From Moanibacter sp964542645 (GTDB taxonomy: Bacteria > Verrucomicrobiota > Verrucomicrobiia > Opitutales > UBA2987), in assembly GCA_964542645.1 (NCBI GenBank), contig CAZIUG010000007.1:310001-374000 (forward strand): a stretch of DNA of 64,000 nucleotides. Reading direction: 5' to 3'. Under the pieces are notes generated by a model. That model worked only from the letters and a program-made list of their open reading frames with translations, was not told the origin of the DNA and ran no database searches. How positions within the stretch are numbered: the first letter of the stretch is position 1; every line of letters starts with the position of its first letter. Shown here piece after piece: positions 54,517 to 63,984 of the stretch. Made by a program: the position numbers and the translations under genes.

Positions 54517-55293
54517 ATGCGCGTCTTTACGGTTAACATTAATAACACGAATACTCAATTCGGTACCGTCCAAAACAATCGGTTGGTCGAACGCAAAAGC
54601 ATTCCGACGAACCGCTTGGACAACCCGGAGAGGGGAATTCGTCAAATTTTGCATTCTGTGCTTAAAGCGAATCCAAAGCCGGATGGGCTTTGTTACAGTT
54701 CTGTAGTTCCTAAGAGTACTGGCTTGTTTAAGGAAGCAATGCATAACGCGAAGTGGAATTTACCGGCACTCCAACTCACTTATAAGAATTGCCCCCTACA
54801 GCTGAATTTCCCACATCCAGAGGAAATTGGACAGGACCGTCTGGCTAATGCCATTGCAGCTGAATATCTCTACCAGGCACCAGCGGTCGTCATTGATATG
54901 GGAACTGCGGTCACCTTTGATATCGTCTCAAGTCGGGGTTATGAAGGAGGCTTAATCGCGCCTGGACTCGATTTGATGACACGGTACCTTAACGAGCAAA
55001 CAGCCTTGCTTCCCAAACTTGATCCTGACGATTTAATGGTTTCAGCTGGCATTGGGAAATCAACTCTTGAGGCAATGGAATTGGGTTGCGTAATTGGTAT
55101 GGAAGGTATGATTCGGGCTCTACTCTTGCGTGTGAGAAAGGAATTGAACCGCCTAGGCGAGAGGAATCCAACTGTAATTACAACCGGAGGGAGCGCTGGT
55201 ATCCTACCCAAAACATGGCTACCTGATATCACCTTTAATCCCGGTATTGCCTTGATTGGTCTCGCCCGTGCCTATCAGGTTTTGAGAGTATGA
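54517..55293 (+). CDS. coaX: Type III pantothenate kinase-like protein
   Basis: The 258-residue ASKHA-fold protein matches CoaX, which makes 4'-phosphopantothenate, the first step of CoA synthesis. Motifs in order: phosphate motif VNINNTNTQFG, HPEEIGQDRLANAIAA (GxDR) and VIDMGTAVTFDIV, then GGLIAPGLDLM. The first motif is normally D-(I/V)-G-N-T: here Asp is Asn7 and Gly is Asn9, while the second and third acidic residues are kept. The ATG at 54517 is the start; a TTG seven codons before it is less likely. The stop overlaps the ABC ATPase start (ATGA, 55290-55293). Confidence 0.85.
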   Translation: MRVFTVNINNTNTQFGTVQNNRLVERKSIPTNRLDNPERGIRQILHSVLKANPKPDGLCYSSVVPKSTGLFKEAMHNAKWNLPALQLTYKNCPLQLNFPHPEEIGQDRLANAIAAEYLYQAPAVVIDMGTAVTFDIVSSRGYEGGLIAPGLDLMTRYLNEQTALLPKLDPDDLMVSAGIGKSTLEAMELGCVIGMEGMIRALLLRVRKELNRLGERNPTVITTGGSAGILPKTWLPDITFNPGIALIGLARAYQVLRV

Positions 55294-56267
55294 GTGGTTC
55301 ATGTCTAAATATTGAAGCAGGCAAGCTCACCAAGCAATACGGCAAGGTCGCTGCTATTAGAGATGTTTCCTTCACCGTATCCAGTGGTGAGATCGTTGGT
55401 TTTCTCGGGCCTAATGGTTCCGGGAAGAGCACCACATTGCGCATTCTATGCGGCTTAATACCTGCATCATCCGGAGTTGCAAAAATTTGTGGAATCCCTG
55501 TAGCTAGTCATCCTGAGGAAATCAAAAGCCGCATCGGATACATGACCGAAAACAATCCCCTTCCTGCAGATATGCGGGTGATTGAATATCTCGATTTCCG
55601 GAGTCGCCTAAAAGGCATAAGAGGGAAGGACCGGAAGAGAAAAATCGAGGAGGTGATGGCTCTCTGCGAGCTAAATAGAACCCACCGAAGGCAGATAATT
55701 GGCACTCTATCAAAAGGTTACCGGCAACGAGTCGGAATCGCAGATGCGATTCTAGGGGAACCAGAGGTAATCATTATGGACGAACCTACGATTGGTTTGG
55801 ATCCCCATCAGGTCCTAGCTATTCGGGAACTAATCGACACCCTTAGAGGAAATATGAGTGTCGTCATTTCAAGCCATATCTTAGCCGAAGTAGAGCTCTC
55901 CTGCGATCGCATCATTATAATCAATAAAGGTCGAATAGTAGCCGATGGGAACGCAGACCAGCTACGAAATGAATTCGCCAACAGCGCAAAGTATATCCTC
56001 TCTGTAACCGGAGACTTAACCGGGCTCCTTGCCTCGATCAAGGAACTCGATTCTTGTTTCCATGACTTCATTCAGAAAGAAATTCGGAAAGACGGGAGCC
56101 GGGAAGTTGTTTTCGAATCCTCTTCTATGGAGGATCTTTCAGGGAGAATGATGAGAATAATTTCCCGCCACCCTGAAGCTCGAGTTCGGTCTTTAGTCCG
56201 CTCTGAATCGAGCCTGGAGGATATCTTTCTTGCAGCAACCAAGAGAAGTTGGGACGAAACACTGTGA
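55290..56267 (+). CDS. ABC transporter ATPase, GldA/CcmA type
   Basis: This 325-residue ATPase belongs to the ABC-2 exporter group. Walker A is GPNGSGKST, the Q-loop follows as MTENNPLPADM, the signature reads LSKGYRQRVGIADAIL and Walker B is VIIMDEPTIGLDP; the switch His is in SSHILAEVE. A C-terminal extension of about 90 residues is usual for this subfamily. It overlaps coaX upstream and the permease gene downstream (GTGA at 56264-56267). With the next two genes it forms a Gld-like exporter. Confidence 0.93.
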   Translation: MSGSCLNIEAGKLTKQYGKVAAIRDVSFTVSSGEIVGFLGPNGSGKSTTLRILCGLIPASSGVAKICGIPVASHPEEIKSRIGYMTENNPLPADMRVIEYLDFRSRLKGIRGKDRKRKIEEVMALCELNRTHRRQIIGTLSKGYRQRVGIADAILGEPEVIIMDEPTIGLDPHQVLAIRELIDTLRGNMSVVISSHILAEVELSCDRIIIINKGRIVADGNADQLRNEFANSAKYILSVTGDLTGLLASIKELDSCFHDFIQKEIRKDGSREVVFESSSMEDLSGRMMRIISRHPEARVRSLVRSESSLEDIFLAATKRSWDETL

Positions 56268-57022
56268 GATACTTTTTTATCCTCTTAAGGCAGGAATTAC
56301 GAACGCTCCTTTTCTCTCCCGCTACCTACACCGTAGCCGTTCTCTTTCTCGGTCTTATGGGCTGGATTTATTGGCGGATACTATTGCAACTTAGCCTTGA
56401 GCCTCAGCGGGACCTTCCCTCGCGAGTTTTCTTTGAGTTTTTCTGGTTGCCTGTTTTTTTTGTGGTACCTCTTCTCACAATGAAAAGTGTAGCGGAAGAA
56501 AGGCGGCTTGGAACCCTCGAAACACTGAAGACGACACCGGTTACAGCCCTCCAAATTGTTTTGAGTAAATTCTCCGCCGCCTACTTACTCTACAATCTAC
56601 TCTGGCTATTGACCTTGGCTTACCCCATATTGGTCGCCTCGGCGCTTGGCTCTACCCTGACCAAGAATCAGCTTCTTGAACCCGGAGTTCTCATAGGCGG
56701 TTATCTCTTCATCGCTAGCAGCGGTCTCCTTTTTATCGCTGTTGGGATCCTTTGCAGCAGCTTGACCCGAAGTCAATTCGTTGCGGGTATGCTGTCATTC
56801 TGTACTCTCTTCGTCATCATCATAGGATTTCGAGAACTCCAGCAGGAAGCCGAAAATTGGCTTCCTGCTATATCCCAAACATTGAACTATTTTCAACCAT
56901 TTCGGCACCTGGAGAATTTCAGTGGCGGAGTTCTCGACTCAAGACCCTTAATATTTTACCTCAGTAACACATTCCTTGTCCTGGGTTTATCCGTTTTGGT
57001 AGTTGATGCAAAATCCTTATGA
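56264..57022 (+). CDS. ABC-2 type permease, GldF-like
   Basis: This membrane protein of about 252 residues has six hydrophobic segments (first FFILLRQELRTLL...TYTVAVLFLGLMGWIYW; later LFIAVGILCSSLTRSQF and FCTLFVIIIGF). FFVVPLLTMKSVAEERRLGTLETL is the typical cytoplasmic coupling loop of ABC-2 permeases. The GTG at 56264 overlaps the ATPase stop and is preferred over a TTG five codons earlier. The last four bases overlap the next gene. In Bacteroidota the homologous GldAFG complex supports gliding; in other phyla the role is open. Confidence 0.9.
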   Translation: MRYFFILLRQELRTLLFSPATYTVAVLFLGLMGWIYWRILLQLSLEPQRDLPSRVFFEFFWLPVFFVVPLLTMKSVAEERRLGTLETLKTTPVTALQIVLSKFSAAYLLYNLLWLLTLAYPILVASALGSTLTKNQLLEPGVLIGGYLFIASSGLLFIAVGILCSSLTRSQFVAGMLSFCTLFVIIIGFRELQQEAENWLPAISQTLNYFQPFRHLENFSGGVLDSRPLIFYLSNTFLVLGLSVLVVDAKSL

Positions 57023-58500
57023 ATCTCCCCGATAATTTCAAAACCGTCAATTGCTTCAACCTTACTAATCGTATCCTCCAAATCCTTCTTGGAGTGTCCT
57101 TTATCTGTGGTTTAAATTACCTCGCCTCCCGACACTATTCCAGGACCGATCTCACACGAAATCGCCTTTATTCCCTCTCTCCTGAAACGATTGCCTATAT
57201 TTCCGAAATTAAAACCCCGGTCAAAATCATCGTCACCATACCTCCCGATTCTGAGGAACCTAGCACCACCCTCCTCTATCGATATGTTCGGAACTTACTC
57301 CAGGAGTACGAGAACGCGGGACGAGACGGAACAGCTAAGAAAATTGAAGTCGAATTTGTCGATGTCTTTCGTGAATTTCGTAAAGCGGAGGCAATTTCCC
57401 GTAGCTACGGAATAGAAAATCCCAACGAGACTCTTGTTGTCAGCGGGGACAAGAGAAGGACGATTTTGCCTGCTGATCTCCTTCATTCAAGTGAAGAACG
57501 TACGACTACCTTTTGGGGCGAGCAGGCCTTTACTTCAGCCATTATTGAAGTGACAGACGAAAAGCCGGATCGAGTTTATTTTCTTGTCGGACACGGCGAG
57601 ATGCAAATCGACGATGTCGACCCCAGGCGGGGTCTTTCCCAATTCGCTCACGAACTAGAAATGCGGAGCTTCAAACTCAAGGCCCTCGATCTCAGCAAAG
57701 AGAAGCAAGTCCCAGAAGATGCTGATCTCATTATTTCCGTCTCGCCTCAGAGTCCACTGACTGCAAATGAGAGTGAGGCACTGAGAAGGTACCTTTCCGA
57801 TCGCGCCGGACGGCTGATTGTATTCCTCGATCCATGGCGAAACCATGGCTTTGACGACCTCTTCTATGAATGGGGTATCCTAGCCGATAAAATGCTGATA
57901 GTAGATAATGGTCCAGATTTCCAAGTTGCCAGTGGAGATCTCATAATTCGGCAATTTGCCGACCATCCGATCACGGATCCCCATTTGAAGAATCGCATCC
58001 CGGTGATAGTCGGTCTAAGCCGACCAATCCGGCCCGACCTGGATGCGCCCCCTGACGAGCGGCGGAATACCGTTTCCCTGATTGGCAGCTCACCGACGAG
58101 CTGGGCTGAAAGCTCCTACCAAAAAGCCCGAGAAATCGACAACCTGCAGTTTGATCCCATCGCCGACCTCAGGGGACCGGTACCAATCGCTTGCTCTTCC
58201 GAACGAACTGTCTCCTCCCCATTTCTCAGCATTGCCGGTGGCCGACTTGTCGTCTTCGGGAACTCTGACTTTGCCACTAATCAGAGAATTTCTTCATTTG
58301 GCAATCACATGCTCCTCCTCAATACGGTAAAATGGTGTCTGGACCGTGACACTCTCCTCGCCATTCGAGGTAGGGCTGTAGAGACTTACCAGATGCTAAT
58401 CAGCCGTAAGGAACTCAATCAACTGGGATTGTTGATTTCTACTGTCCCCTCAATAATAGCAGTCTGGGGATTGGTGATATACTGGACACGCCGGCGCTAG
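57019..58500 (+). CDS. GldG-like auxiliary protein of the ABC exporter
   Basis: This 493-residue protein has an N-terminal transmembrane helix (about 22-40), a large periplasmic region of the ABC-transporter auxiliary family (DLTRNRLYSLSPET, VKIIVTIPPDSEEP, YFLVGHGEMQIDD, LIVFLDPWRNHGFDDLFYEWG) and a C-terminal helix (LLISTVPSIIAVWGLVIYW) with an RRR tail. It is expected to work with the ATPase and permease just upstream. The start overlaps the permease stop (ATGA). Confidence 0.9.
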   Translation: MNLPDNFKTVNCFNLTNRILQILLGVSFICGLNYLASRHYSRTDLTRNRLYSLSPETIAYISEIKTPVKIIVTIPPDSEEPSTTLLYRYVRNLLQEYENAGRDGTAKKIEVEFVDVFREFRKAEAISRSYGIENPNETLVVSGDKRRTILPADLLHSSEERTTTFWGEQAFTSAIIEVTDEKPDRVYFLVGHGEMQIDDVDPRRGLSQFAHELEMRSFKLKALDLSKEKQVPEDADLIISVSPQSPLTANESEALRRYLSDRAGRLIVFLDPWRNHGFDDLFYEWGILADKMLIVDNGPDFQVASGDLIIRQFADHPITDPHLKNRIPVIVGLSRPIRPDLDAPPDERRNTVSLIGSSPTSWAESSYQKAREIDNLQFDPIADLRGPVPIACSSERTVSSPFLSIAGGRLVVFGNSDFATNQRISSFGNHMLLLNTVKWCLDRDTLLAIRGRAVETYQMLISRKELNQLGLLISTVPSIIAVWGLVIYWTRRR

Positions 58501-58504
58501 TACT

Positions 58505-60352
58505 ATGCGAATTAGATTAACCATTTCTCTAATTGTTTTCAACGCCATCCTTTTTGGCACACTCTATGTCCTAGACAATAATCCCCCTGAAACCTCTTCT
58601 AGATTCGAAACCGTGATTCCAGAAGAGGTACTCGACCGAGTAAACCGACTTAGCATTGAGATACGTAATCCTGCCCTCCGCTGGGTCCTCGAGAGAAAAG
58701 GAAGCAACTGGTTAATCATTGACCCAATTGAATGGAGGACTAACCGCTTCGCCGTAAACCGAATTCTCAATCAGTTGCAATTTATCGAACGAATAACGAG
58801 TTTTTCGGTCCGGGACATTAATAGGGCGGGACAGTCGTTGAGCGATTACGGACTAGCCGAACCCAGCGCCATCCTCGTGCTCTCGCACGATGGGATGGAA
58901 ACTAAGATTAAGATCGGGAGTTCAACCAAAGTGGGAAATCGTCTCTACATCCTCTCTCACGATGAGAGCGAGGTCTTCGTAGTCAACCGCGAGCTGCTCG
59001 ATAGTGTAACGATTGCGCTGGAGGATCTACGCAATCAACTGGTATTTGATATTCCCTTGTTTGAGATTCGTTCCATTAGCCTGCGGCGAAAAAGTCTTCC
59101 TCTCCGTATCGTTAGACGCGGCGAAGGCTGGCGGTTCGAAACGCCGATCACGGCCGAGGCTGACACCGCTAAAGTGGAAACTGTCCTGAATAAACTAAGC
59201 GGGATTCGGTTAGTTAGATTCCATTCCCCGGACCCCATCGGCCAGGGGCTCGATAGCCCTACTATCAGAATAACCTTTGAAGGAAATAACCGCAGAGAAA
59301 CCCTCCTTCTCGGTAACCAGGTTTTAGAGAATTCTGGGGAAATGTTCTACTACGCGCGTCTAGAAAACAACCCTTCCGTATTTACCGTCCCCTCGGAACC
59401 TTTCGGCGACCTACTCCAAGCACAAAGAAAACTACGTAACCGTCAGTTAGTCCGTATCTCACCGGATTCTATCAATGCAATCGAGATTGCTGTTGGTAGT
59501 GAAGCAGTACGGCTTCAAAAATTGGAAACAGGGGATTGGCAGGTACCGCGCAATGAGCCAACCGGTGATTTGGCTAACTGGCCTGCTGACCCAATTCTGA
59601 TTGCCGAGATGCTCAACGGTATCCTCGGGACGAAAGCCTTTTCATTCGTTACCGACGCCCCTTCTACAACTGACCTCGAAGCATTCGGCCTCGAAGATCC
59701 CCAGAGGAAAGTCCAGCTCATCAGCGAAGATCAAACGAGTGTTCTTTTAATCGGCAACCTTACTGGCAATCAGAACACTGTATTCGCTAAAATAGCCGAT
59801 AGCCCTACTGTCTATGAGATTGACAGCGGATATATCTTTCCCTTCCTCCAAACTCGCCCCTTACATTATCGACTTCGGCTTTTTGGGCAACAGTCGAACG
59901 CTGTTAAAATTGAAACCGTCGATCTACAGGATCTGGCTGGGAAAAAGAACCTCCTTTCGCTTGATCTCCGTTTGAAACCAAAAGGTCCGGGCGATCCCGA
60001 GCCTAATCTTATCGGAGTCACACATGATGATCTGGGGCCGGTGCAGTCATTGCTGCAGTACGGAAAAGGCTTTACCGTAAACTCCTACATCACTCAGTCC
60101 TTTACCGAAGGATACGATTTAGGACAGAAGACATTTCCTTGGAAATACCGCCTCCGCTTTGAAATTGTGCTTCCGGGTGGGGAACAAACTCAAAGGAAAT
60201 CGCTTACCTATTTTTTCACAGAACGCCTGGGAGCCAGCACACAGGTTGGAGGTTCTCCTGATTTCGAGATAACTTTCCTTCTCGATCAAAATCTAATTGA
60301 TACTCTCTTCCACTTTACGTTTGAACGAGGTTCCGAACCCCTCGACCTGTGA
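58505..60352 (+). CDS. DUF4340-type periplasmic protein
   Basis: This 615-residue protein has an N-terminal membrane anchor (LTISLIVFNAILFGTLYVL) and then repeated beta-rich units of the DUF4340 kind (WLIIDPIEWRTNRFAVNRILNQL, SDYGLAEPSAILVL, KVGNRLYILSHDESEVFVVN, and later GLEDPQRKVQLISEDQ). Proteins of this family routinely follow GldG homologs. It starts 4 bases after the GldG-like gene and ends in a GTGA overlap with the next one, so the whole set is translated together. The molecular role is unknown. Confidence 0.85.
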   Translation: MRIRLTISLIVFNAILFGTLYVLDNNPPETSSRFETVIPEEVLDRVNRLSIEIRNPALRWVLERKGSNWLIIDPIEWRTNRFAVNRILNQLQFIERITSFSVRDINRAGQSLSDYGLAEPSAILVLSHDGMETKIKIGSSTKVGNRLYILSHDESEVFVVNRELLDSVTIALEDLRNQLVFDIPLFEIRSISLRRKSLPLRIVRRGEGWRFETPITAEADTAKVETVLNKLSGIRLVRFHSPDPIGQGLDSPTIRITFEGNNRRETLLLGNQVLENSGEMFYYARLENNPSVFTVPSEPFGDLLQAQRKLRNRQLVRISPDSINAIEIAVGSEAVRLQKLETGDWQVPRNEPTGDLANWPADPILIAEMLNGILGTKAFSFVTDAPSTTDLEAFGLEDPQRKVQLISEDQTSVLLIGNLTGNQNTVFAKIADSPTVYEIDSGYIFPFLQTRPLHYRLRLFGQQSNAVKIETVDLQDLAGKKNLLSLDLRLKPKGPGDPEPNLIGVTHDDLGPVQSLLQYGKGFTVNSYITQSFTEGYDLGQKTFPWKYRLRFEIVLPGGEQTQRKSLTYFFTERLGASTQVGGSPDFEITFLLDQNLIDTLFHFTFERGSEPLDL

Positions 60353-63120
60353 ATCCCATCAGGACGAATGAAGGCTTCAAATGGGGGATTAGACTCTACA
60401 GCAATCTTCTCAATTCGCTTCTCATTCTGATCGCAATTTTTCAGGGCTTACTCGTCCTGCTCGTCCTATTTCAAAAGGAGATTCCTCTGCCCGAATTCGT
60501 CCTGCGAGATCTCGATCGGGAACTCGACAAATTGGGAATCGATTTTGAGGTTGATAAATTTACCTTTGATACGAGCGGTCGCCTCTATGCCAATAATTTA
60601 CAACTGTTTCGGAAAGAAACACGAGATCTCCTATTGAAAAGCGAGAGCGTGATTATAGCGTTTGAACTTCCCATGCTCTTCCTCCTGAAAGCGGCGGCTG
60701 AAGAGTTGGAAATCCGAAACGCAAAGCTAAATTGCCCCTCTCTATACTCCTTAAGTGGATCGGAGGAAGCGATTGCCCAACGACTCAACGGCAGTTTCGT
60801 AAACACTTCGCATGGGTGGAAAATCCGGCAATTGAGTTTCTTTCTTCATAATCTTCGGCTTCGAATACGAGGTCCGCTGCCAGAGGCTATCCTCCGTGGC
60901 GATAAAGTCTTAACTCCTGAGATGAAAGAAGAACCACTCAAACAATTTCTCATGTTCTGCCGTTCTCTTTCGGAACTGCAAAAACCGCTCTCTACCTTAA
61001 AAGATGCTCATGCAATAATCCGGCTACGTGAAATGCGGGGTTTTCACCCCTCTCTTGAAGTTGATCTGTTCGGCCAAGGTTTTCATTGGCCGAACGCACC
61101 TCAGATTGGAAGATTCCACGTGCATGCCCCTAGGATCGACCTCCTTACTTTGGACCTCTTGGATCCAATTCAAATACATGCCGACTCTCTCGTCATCGAT
61201 GGAAAAATTAGGACGAGTCTCATTCGCTTTCTAATCGAAGCCAAATCAATCCACAAGGAAGCATCTGACGGGTTATTTCGTGCCTTCTTTTCTTCCCCAA
61301 ATTCTTATTCTCCCGTCTTTGCCGAAACCGGCCTATCGGGATACTTCAGATTAGAAAAATATCCGTTGGTTGAAGGCAGCGTTTTTGTGGGCCTGGACGG
61401 TGGACCACTCGTCATCAAAGGGAAGATCGATATGGAGCGAGGAACTGGCCGTCTGAGCTTGCGTTCGGAAGCAGACCTAAAACATCTGAAAAATATCGTC
61501 GGTCCCTCTAAGTATCGTTTTCTGAAGTTCTTCGCGTTCCCTAAAACATCTTACCTAAATGCTGATCTCACCATCGATAAGTCTTTCTCATTGTACGACG
61601 CCAATTTTTCCTTTAGCTCCGATTGGCTAAAATTGGGAAACTCCAAATTGTCGAATCTTCGGATGAGCGGTTCCTTCGACCCATATTCCATTCGATTCAG
61701 GAAAATCGAATTCGATCAGTCAGGCCATCGAACGGAAGGATCCATTAAGATAGACCTTGTAACCGACCAGATTCGTACTCTTTTAAAGGGCCACCTTTAC
61801 CCTACACAGTTTAATTCGCTTCTTCCTGATTGGTGGGCCAAAACTTGGAAAGACTTTGTATTCTTCGGACAACCCCTCCGAGGAGATATCGAATTTCAGA
61901 CCAATTGGGAAGAAGGGCACCTGCTTTTCCACTATGGCGCTATAGCCGGGAAAAACCTCAGTTATCGGGGCATGGATATCTCAGAGATTAGATTAAACAG
62001 TTGGGCCATTCCAGGCTTTTTTGAGCTGTTCCAAATCGAATCAAAACGCCCAGAAGGAAAAGCAGAAGGCTCGATGTGGTGGACCTTCAAGGAACCTACC
62101 AAAATGGCAGGGTTTCTCGACATAACGACCCAGTTCCACCTTGCTAACCTTTCAGTTTTGGTCGGGGATTCATCCGCGTCGTTTGTTGACGACTTCGAAT
62201 TCAGCAACCCTCCTCTCTTGGAAATAACAGGGCTTCTCTACAACAGGGATGCAACACCATCAAATCAGCGAGCTTTACGCATTAAGGCAGAGTCGAAAAG
62301 ACCGTTCAATTACCGAATGCTTTCCTTCGACCACCTAGGATTGGATGGGCGTCTTGGGTCCGAAACTTTCTCTTCAGACTCCCTGTCATTTGGTCTTGCT
62401 GGAGGCAATGGAAATGGGAGTCTGGAATGGAACCGAAGTGGGTCAGCCTCAGATGTTTCTCTCGACTTGTCTCTCCGTGGAGCTGACTCAGAAAGGTTAC
62501 TAGAGATGATAGGTCTGCAGGAGAGTCTATCTTCTACCCCAACCCATGGCGAATCCACACGAAGCAAGCCGGAATCATCAGGCGGGATCGTCAACCTTGA
62601 TCTCAAGGCGATAGGAAATCCTAAAGATTTCCTCGATTTCAGGGGTTCAGGCTGGTTACAAATGTCACAAGAAAGTCTGGGGAAAATTCATCTATTTGGT
62701 GGATTCTCCAGACTATTCTATGGTTCGTGGATCGGATTTACAACCCTTCGCCTAGAACGGGGAGAAGGATATTTTCTTCTCGATCAAAATAAAATTAGTT
62801 TTCCAGATCTTAGATTTTATGGCCCCAACGCTCTTGTTCAGGCCAGAGGAGACCTCCTTTTCCCTCATCATGAAATTGATTTCAAAGTACAAGTGAAATA
62901 TATGGAACGTGTAATCAACCCCATAGCAACCGCCCTAAGTCCGCTTTTTAAGCCACTCATAGATTCCTTGGAAGTCGAGCTCTCGGGGTTGCTTGCTAAC
63001 CCGCAATGGCGTTTTTCAGTCCATCCCTCAAATATTTTTGAATCCCCTACGTTTTCCCCTCGCCCAATCGGCCCGCTCGACGGAGAAGAGGATGAAGAAT
63101 CTCAAGCGGGAACACCGTGA
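60349..63120 (+). CDS. AsmA-like envelope protein
   Basis: This 923-residue protein starts at GTG 60349 within the previous stop. It has a membrane helix near the N-terminus (LLNSLLILIAIFQGLLVLLVLF, in two halves about 18-40), then a very long beta-rich chain typical of AsmA/TamB-type lipid-bridge proteins, and a C-terminal AsmA-like segment (GKIHLFGGFSRLFYG, FPDLRFYGPNALVQARGDL, RVINPIATALSPLFKPL). Such proteins are thought to carry phospholipids between membranes. Its overlap with a Gld-type exporter operon suggests a joint envelope task, which is inference. Confidence 0.75.
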   Translation: MNPIRTNEGFKWGIRLYSNLLNSLLILIAIFQGLLVLLVLFQKEIPLPEFVLRDLDRELDKLGIDFEVDKFTFDTSGRLYANNLQLFRKETRDLLLKSESVIIAFELPMLFLLKAAAEELEIRNAKLNCPSLYSLSGSEEAIAQRLNGSFVNTSHGWKIRQLSFFLHNLRLRIRGPLPEAILRGDKVLTPEMKEEPLKQFLMFCRSLSELQKPLSTLKDAHAIIRLREMRGFHPSLEVDLFGQGFHWPNAPQIGRFHVHAPRIDLLTLDLLDPIQIHADSLVIDGKIRTSLIRFLIEAKSIHKEASDGLFRAFFSSPNSYSPVFAETGLSGYFRLEKYPLVEGSVFVGLDGGPLVIKGKIDMERGTGRLSLRSEADLKHLKNIVGPSKYRFLKFFAFPKTSYLNADLTIDKSFSLYDANFSFSSDWLKLGNSKLSNLRMSGSFDPYSIRFRKIEFDQSGHRTEGSIKIDLVTDQIRTLLKGHLYPTQFNSLLPDWWAKTWKDFVFFGQPLRGDIEFQTNWEEGHLLFHYGAIAGKNLSYRGMDISEIRLNSWAIPGFFELFQIESKRPEGKAEGSMWWTFKEPTKMAGFLDITTQFHLANLSVLVGDSSASFVDDFEFSNPPLLEITGLLYNRDATPSNQRALRIKAESKRPFNYRMLSFDHLGLDGRLGSETFSSDSLSFGLAGGNGNGSLEWNRSGSASDVSLDLSLRGADSERLLEMIGLQESLSSTPTHGESTRSKPESSGGIVNLDLKAIGNPKDFLDFRGSGWLQMSQESLGKIHLFGGFSRLFYGSWIGFTTLRLERGEGYFLLDQNKISFPDLRFYGPNALVQARGDLLFPHHEIDFKVQVKYMERVINPIATALSPLFKPLIDSLEVELSGLLANPQWRFSVHPSNIFESPTFSPRPIGPLDGEEDEESQAGTP

Positions 63121-63124
63121 ACTG

Positions 63125-63982
63125 ATGTCGAATATCCAACATGCCGTAGGAGCTCACTGCTCTATAGCTGGCGGCCACGATAAAGCCCTCGAATTAGGAA
63201 AGGAATTGGGCTGCGAAGTTGTTCAGATTTTTACAAAGAACAATATGCAATGGTCAGCCAAAGAAATCGAACAAACAACTCTTTCCAATTTCTCACGCGC
63301 CAAGAAGAAAACCGGCATTAATCGCATCTTCGCCCACGCCGGATACCTTATCAACCTCGCTTCCGTTGACCGTGGAAATTTACAAAAATCCCAGAAGGCA
63401 CTTCTTGACGAACTCGAGCGTTGCTCCCTCCTTGGACTGCCTTTCATCGTGCTCCACCCTGGCGCCCACATGGGCGCCGGGGAAAGAAAGGGTTTGGACC
63501 AGGTCGTCCAATCAATCAACTGGGTTCTTGACCGTTACGAGGGGGACACCCAAATCGCTCTTGAATCGACTGCTGGCCAAGGTACGGTACTGGGAGCCGA
63601 AACATCCCACCTCGCTTACCTTATAAAGCATTCGCAACAACCGAATCGGCTCGCCATCTGTCTCGATACCTGCCATCTCTTCGCAGCCGGATACGATGTG
63701 AGAAACAAGACTAACATCGAATCCTACCTGAAACACTTTAGGCAACATCTCTCTTGGGAAAAGGTTCTCTGTCTCCATCTCAATGACAGCAAGGGAGCCC
63801 TCGGCCAGCATCTCGATCGGCATGAAGTCCTCGGTCGCGGGCAAATCGGTTGGCCTTGTTTTGAAACCATATTAACCCACCCTGCTTTTGCCCCAATTTC
63901 TCTCTGCCTGGAAACGCCTAAGGGAAAAAACAACATCAATGATCGGGAAAGCCTCACTCAACTGAAACGTCTTAGAACGTAA
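63125..63982 (+). CDS. nfo: Endonuclease IV
   Basis: The protein is about 285 residues from the ATG at 63125 (an ATG at 63092 would overlap the AsmA-like gene). This zinc TIM-barrel AP endonuclease cuts DNA 5' of abasic sites. Metal-ligand motifs are visible as FAHAGYLINLAS, LHPGAHMGAGE, IALESTAGQGTVLGAE, CLDTCHLFAAGYDV, HLNDSKGALGQHLDRHE and the terminal LETPKG. It follows the AsmA-like stop within 5 bases and seems to ride on that operon. Confidence 0.95.
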   Translation: MSNIQHAVGAHCSIAGGHDKALELGKELGCEVVQIFTKNNMQWSAKEIEQTTLSNFSRAKKKTGINRIFAHAGYLINLASVDRGNLQKSQKALLDELERCSLLGLPFIVLHPGAHMGAGERKGLDQVVQSINWVLDRYEGDTQIALESTAGQGTVLGAETSHLAYLIKHSQQPNRLAICLDTCHLFAAGYDVRNKTNIESYLKHFRQHLSWEKVLCLHLNDSKGALGQHLDRHEVLGRGQIGWPCFETILTHPAFAPISLCLETPKGKNNINDRESLTQLKRLRT

Positions 63983-63984
63983 TA

